From an uncultured Pelagibacteraceae bacterium (GTDB lineage: Bacteria; Pseudomonadota; Alphaproteobacteria; Pelagibacterales; Pelagibacteraceae): a DNA stretch of 64,000 bases. Every line of letters starts with the position of its first letter. Positions within the stretch are counted from its first letter, which is position 1. Shown piece after piece: positions 61,514 through 64,000 of the stretch. Under the pieces are notes generated by a model. It was not told where the DNA came from, searched no databases, and saw nothing but the letters and a program-made list of their open reading frames with translations. A program made the translations under genes and the position numbers. Location of the stretch: contig CACABC010000003.1 of assembly GCA_902530635.1 (NCBI GenBank), positions 49,185-113,184 of the forward strand, given 5' to 3'.

Positions 61514-62470
61514 ATGTTCAAAATTGGAATAATAGAACAAATAGATCAGGATGGAATCAATCTTTTAAGGGAACATCCAAATTTTAATTATGAAATTATT
61601 AATGATGTATCTAAAGAGAATTTAATCAAAGTTTTACCTAAATTTGATGGAGTAACATTAAGAGTTGTAAAATTAAATGAAGATCTATTAAAGAATTGTA
61701 AAAATCTAAAAGTTATTTCAAGACATGGTGTTGGTGTAGATAATGTTGATTTAAAATATTTAAAAAATAATAATATAAATTTATTAATTACAGCCACTGC
61801 AAATGCTGTTTCTGTGGCTGAACATGTCATGTACATGATATTAACTCTCTCCAAGGGAATAACTTCTTATGATAGAATTGTTAGATCCGGTGAATTTAAA
61901 ACAAAAGTCAATGAAATTGTAACATATGAACTTTTTAATAAAAAAATTATAATTGCTGGTTTTGGAAGAATAGGAAAAAATTTAATAAAAAGATGTTTAG
62001 GTTTTGAAATGGAGGTTCACGTTTATGATCCCTTTGTTAGTTCAGAAATTATAGAGTCTTTTGGTGGAAAAAAAATAAATGATCTATCTTCTAATTTAAA
62101 AAAAACAGATTTTCTGTCTATTCATATGCCTCTAAACAAGGACACAAAAAACTTAATAAATTTAAAAACTTTAAAGACCATGAAAAAGGAGGCGATCATT
62201 GTTAATACCGCTAGAGGTGGAATTATAAATGAACATGATTTAAACGAAGCATTAAATAAAAAATATATTTTTGCAGCTGGTTTAGATGTTTTTGACAAAG
62301 AGCCTCCAGATTCAAATAATCCATTATTAAAAAATGAAAAAGTCCTTTTAAGTCCTCACTCTGCAACTTTTACAAAAGAATGTAAATCCAGAATGAGTAT
62401 TGAAACAGTTCAAAACTTAATTGATTTTTTTGAAAATAAAATAAATGATAATATGATATATAAATTATGA
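61514..62470 (+). CDS. D-isomer-specific 2-hydroxyacid dehydrogenase (SerA-like)
   Basis: ISRHGVGVDNVDLKYL...IAGFGRIGKNLIKRC...IVNTARGGIINEHDL...GLDVFDKEPP. Confidence 0.9.
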   Translation: MFKIGIIEQIDQDGINLLREHPNFNYEIINDVSKENLIKVLPKFDGVTLRVVKLNEDLLKNCKNLKVISRHGVGVDNVDLKYLKNNNINLLITATANAVSVAEHVMYMILTLSKGITSYDRIVRSGEFKTKVNEIVTYELFNKKIIIAGFGRIGKNLIKRCLGFEMEVHVYDPFVSSEIIESFGGKKINDLSSNLKKTDFLSIHMPLNKDTKNLINLKTLKTMKKEAIIVNTARGGIINEHDLNEALNKKYIFAAGLDVFDKEPPDSNNPLLKNEKVLLSPHSATFTKECKSRMSIETVQNLIDFFENKINDNMIYKL

Positions 62471-62979
62471 TTGGTATTTTAAATAGAATAAAAAAATTTG
62501 GTTTACTCGAAATATTAGTTTTCTTATCGGCATTTTATGTTGTCTCAATGCTTATCTGGACAGCATCTACTAGATCTGCTGTTGAGGAAAAAGCTAATAC
62601 TGTTAAATCAAATCATAAAATCATTGTTGATTTAATTAATTCTGAAATTAATCAATGTGATCAAGGTGATAAAAACTCTACAACAAAATGGGGCGATCAA
62701 TGCAATGGTGCCTGGTCGTCTGATAAAGTTGTTAAATACATTAATTTAAATATGAAATTAATAAATCCATATTCATCAACTAACGAAATTATTAAATTAG
62801 CTCAAGATCCAAGATTACAAGCAGAAGGAAAGGCTGGTCAATCAACTGAAATGGGTGTTGTTTTTTTGAGCTTTAAAAAGTTTATGTCTGACCCTGGTTC
62901 TGAATGGGTAATTGGAACTTGCGTTAAATCGCCATGCGTAGCTGCTGGTAATAATGAACTTACATCTGTTTATAGATAA
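62467..62979 (+). CDS. Membrane-anchored protein of unknown function with one N-terminal TM helix
   Basis: 170 aa ORF, ATGA overlap with upstream dehydrogenase; KKFGLLEILVFLSAFYVVSMLIW TM then soluble domain with 4 Cys. Confidence 0.7.
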   Translation: MIGILNRIKKFGLLEILVFLSAFYVVSMLIWTASTRSAVEEKANTVKSNHKIIVDLINSEINQCDQGDKNSTTKWGDQCNGAWSSDKVVKYINLNMKLINPYSSTNEIIKLAQDPRLQAEGKAGQSTEMGVVFLSFKKFMSDPGSEWVIGTCVKSPCVAAGNNELTSVYR

Positions 62980-63030
62980 ATTATTAATTGAAATTCATCT
63001 TTTTTAAATATAATAAGTAATTCTTCTATT

Positions 63031-63106
63031 GGGCCGTTAGCTCAGCTGGTAGAGCACTTCCCTTTTAAGGAAGGTGTCGTTGGTTCGAATCCAACACGGC
63101 TCACCA
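63031..63106 (+). tRNA. tRNA-Lys(UUU), CCA encoded
   Basis: GGGCCGT...ACGGCTC acceptor, anticodon loop CTTTTAA (TTT), T-arm TTGGTTCGAATCCAA, 3' ACCA. Confidence 0.97.
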
Positions 63107-63111
63107 CTAAT

Positions 63112-63960
63112 TTAAGTTTTAATTGGTGGATATTCTATTATTATTTTGTTGATCCAACCTTCCAGGTTTTCGATCCTTTTGCTACTAGATGGGTGTGTAC
63201 TTAAAAATTGAGGAGGCTCTTTACCTTTATTTGCTTCCTTCATTCGTTCCCACAACTTTACAGATTCTTTAATATTAAATCCAGATAATGATGAAAAAAT
63301 TAATCCTAGATAATCAGCTTCTGTTTCCTGCTTTCTTCCAAAAGGATTCATAATTCCTAACTGAAAAATATCCATACCAGTTGCTCTGCCCACAGTATTC
63401 CTAGTCCTATTAATTGTACCTCCGAGAAAAATATCAGCAACTTGTGTTCCAACATTAACAGCCATCGCTTGACTCATTCTTTCAACACTATGTTTTGCAA
63501 CAGCATGAGCAATTTCATGACCCATTATTGCGGCTAATCCGTCTTCATTTTTTGCAACATCAAGAATACCAGAAAAAACAGCAATCTTTCCACCGGGCAT
63601 ACACCAAGCATTTTTAATCTTTTTGTTGTCAACCAATATATATTCCCACTGAAAGTTTTCTGTAGGATCAGTCTCATTCTTTTGATTAAAAAAACTTGTA
63701 ACTGAATTCTCGATTTTTTCACCTATCTTAATTATACTGTTTAAGTCACTTCCGGATGTAATTAATTTTGATTTAGATTTTTTTTTGAAGTTTTCATATG
63801 CTTTCGCAGCTTGTCTATTTATCACGCTTTCTGGATACAGAGTTAATTGCTTACGTTCTGTAATTGGGACAGTAGCACAAGATGTTAAAAAAAAGCCTGA
63901 ACATGAACACCCAATTAATTCGAGAAATTTTCTTCTATTTATGATATGACTTTTACTCAT
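63112..63960 (-). CDS. M48 family metalloprotease, predicted lipoprotein with twin-arginine-like leader
   Basis: HEIAHAVAKHSVERM zinc motif; ETEADYLGL; leader NRRKFLELIGCSCSGFFLTSC. Confidence 0.9.
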   Translation of the reverse strand: MSKSHIINRRKFLELIGCSCSGFFLTSCATVPITERKQLTLYPESVINRQAAKAYENFKKKSKSKLITSGSDLNSIIKIGEKIENSVTSFFNQKNETDPTENFQWEYILVDNKKIKNAWCMPGGKIAVFSGILDVAKNEDGLAAIMGHEIAHAVAKHSVERMSQAMAVNVGTQVADIFLGGTINRTRNTVGRATGMDIFQLGIMNPFGRKQETEADYLGLIFSSLSGFNIKESVKLWERMKEANKGKEPPQFLSTHPSSSKRIENLEGWINKIIIEYPPIKT

Positions 63961-64000
63961 TAAAGAATAATAACAAAAAAATTATGATTATTCTATTTAA

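Noticed and set aside
1-64000. CRISPR arrays, IS elements, prophage, integrons, toxin-antitoxin or defence systems, biosynthetic clusters
   Set aside because: No repeat arrays, transposase/integrase ORFs, or clustered unknown genes were found; nearly every ORF is a recognised core gene.

Overview
The window is a gene-dense, very AT-rich bacterial chromosome segment. Gene content and order (S10/spc/alpha ribosomal clusters with secY-adk-rpsM-rpsK-rpoA-rplQ; gatCAB; pyrE-pdxJ-acpS-lepB-rnc-recO; glyA-nrdR-ribD-ribE-ribB(X)-ribH-nusB; bamE/CBP3/rpmF-plsX-ihfA-merR; rplM-rpsI-argC) point to a streamlined alphaproteobacterium of SAR11/Pelagibacterales type; the taxonomic call is inference. I support about 67 protein-coding genes, including a partial rplB and a short rpmF missing from the ORF track, plus three tRNA genes: Ser(GCU), Glu(UUC) and Lys(UUU), all with encoded CCA. 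I saw no CRISPR array, IS element, prophage, toxin-antitoxin or defence island, and no convincing new multi-gene system. This is core genome. The points worth a second look are mostly compaction and lineage-specific variation: a recJ stop codon supplied by the D-arm of tRNA-Glu, an S19 protein with a 24-bp tandem-repeat Ala/Pro tail, rpmD and era absent from their usual slots, a RibB fused to a RibA-like domain lacking its Zn cysteines, a short Rel/SpoT, an NrdR with altered Zn-ribbon spacing, possible leaderless promoters, and a few uncharacterised secreted proteins plus a stand-alone Asp/Asn-hydroxylase-like oxygenase.
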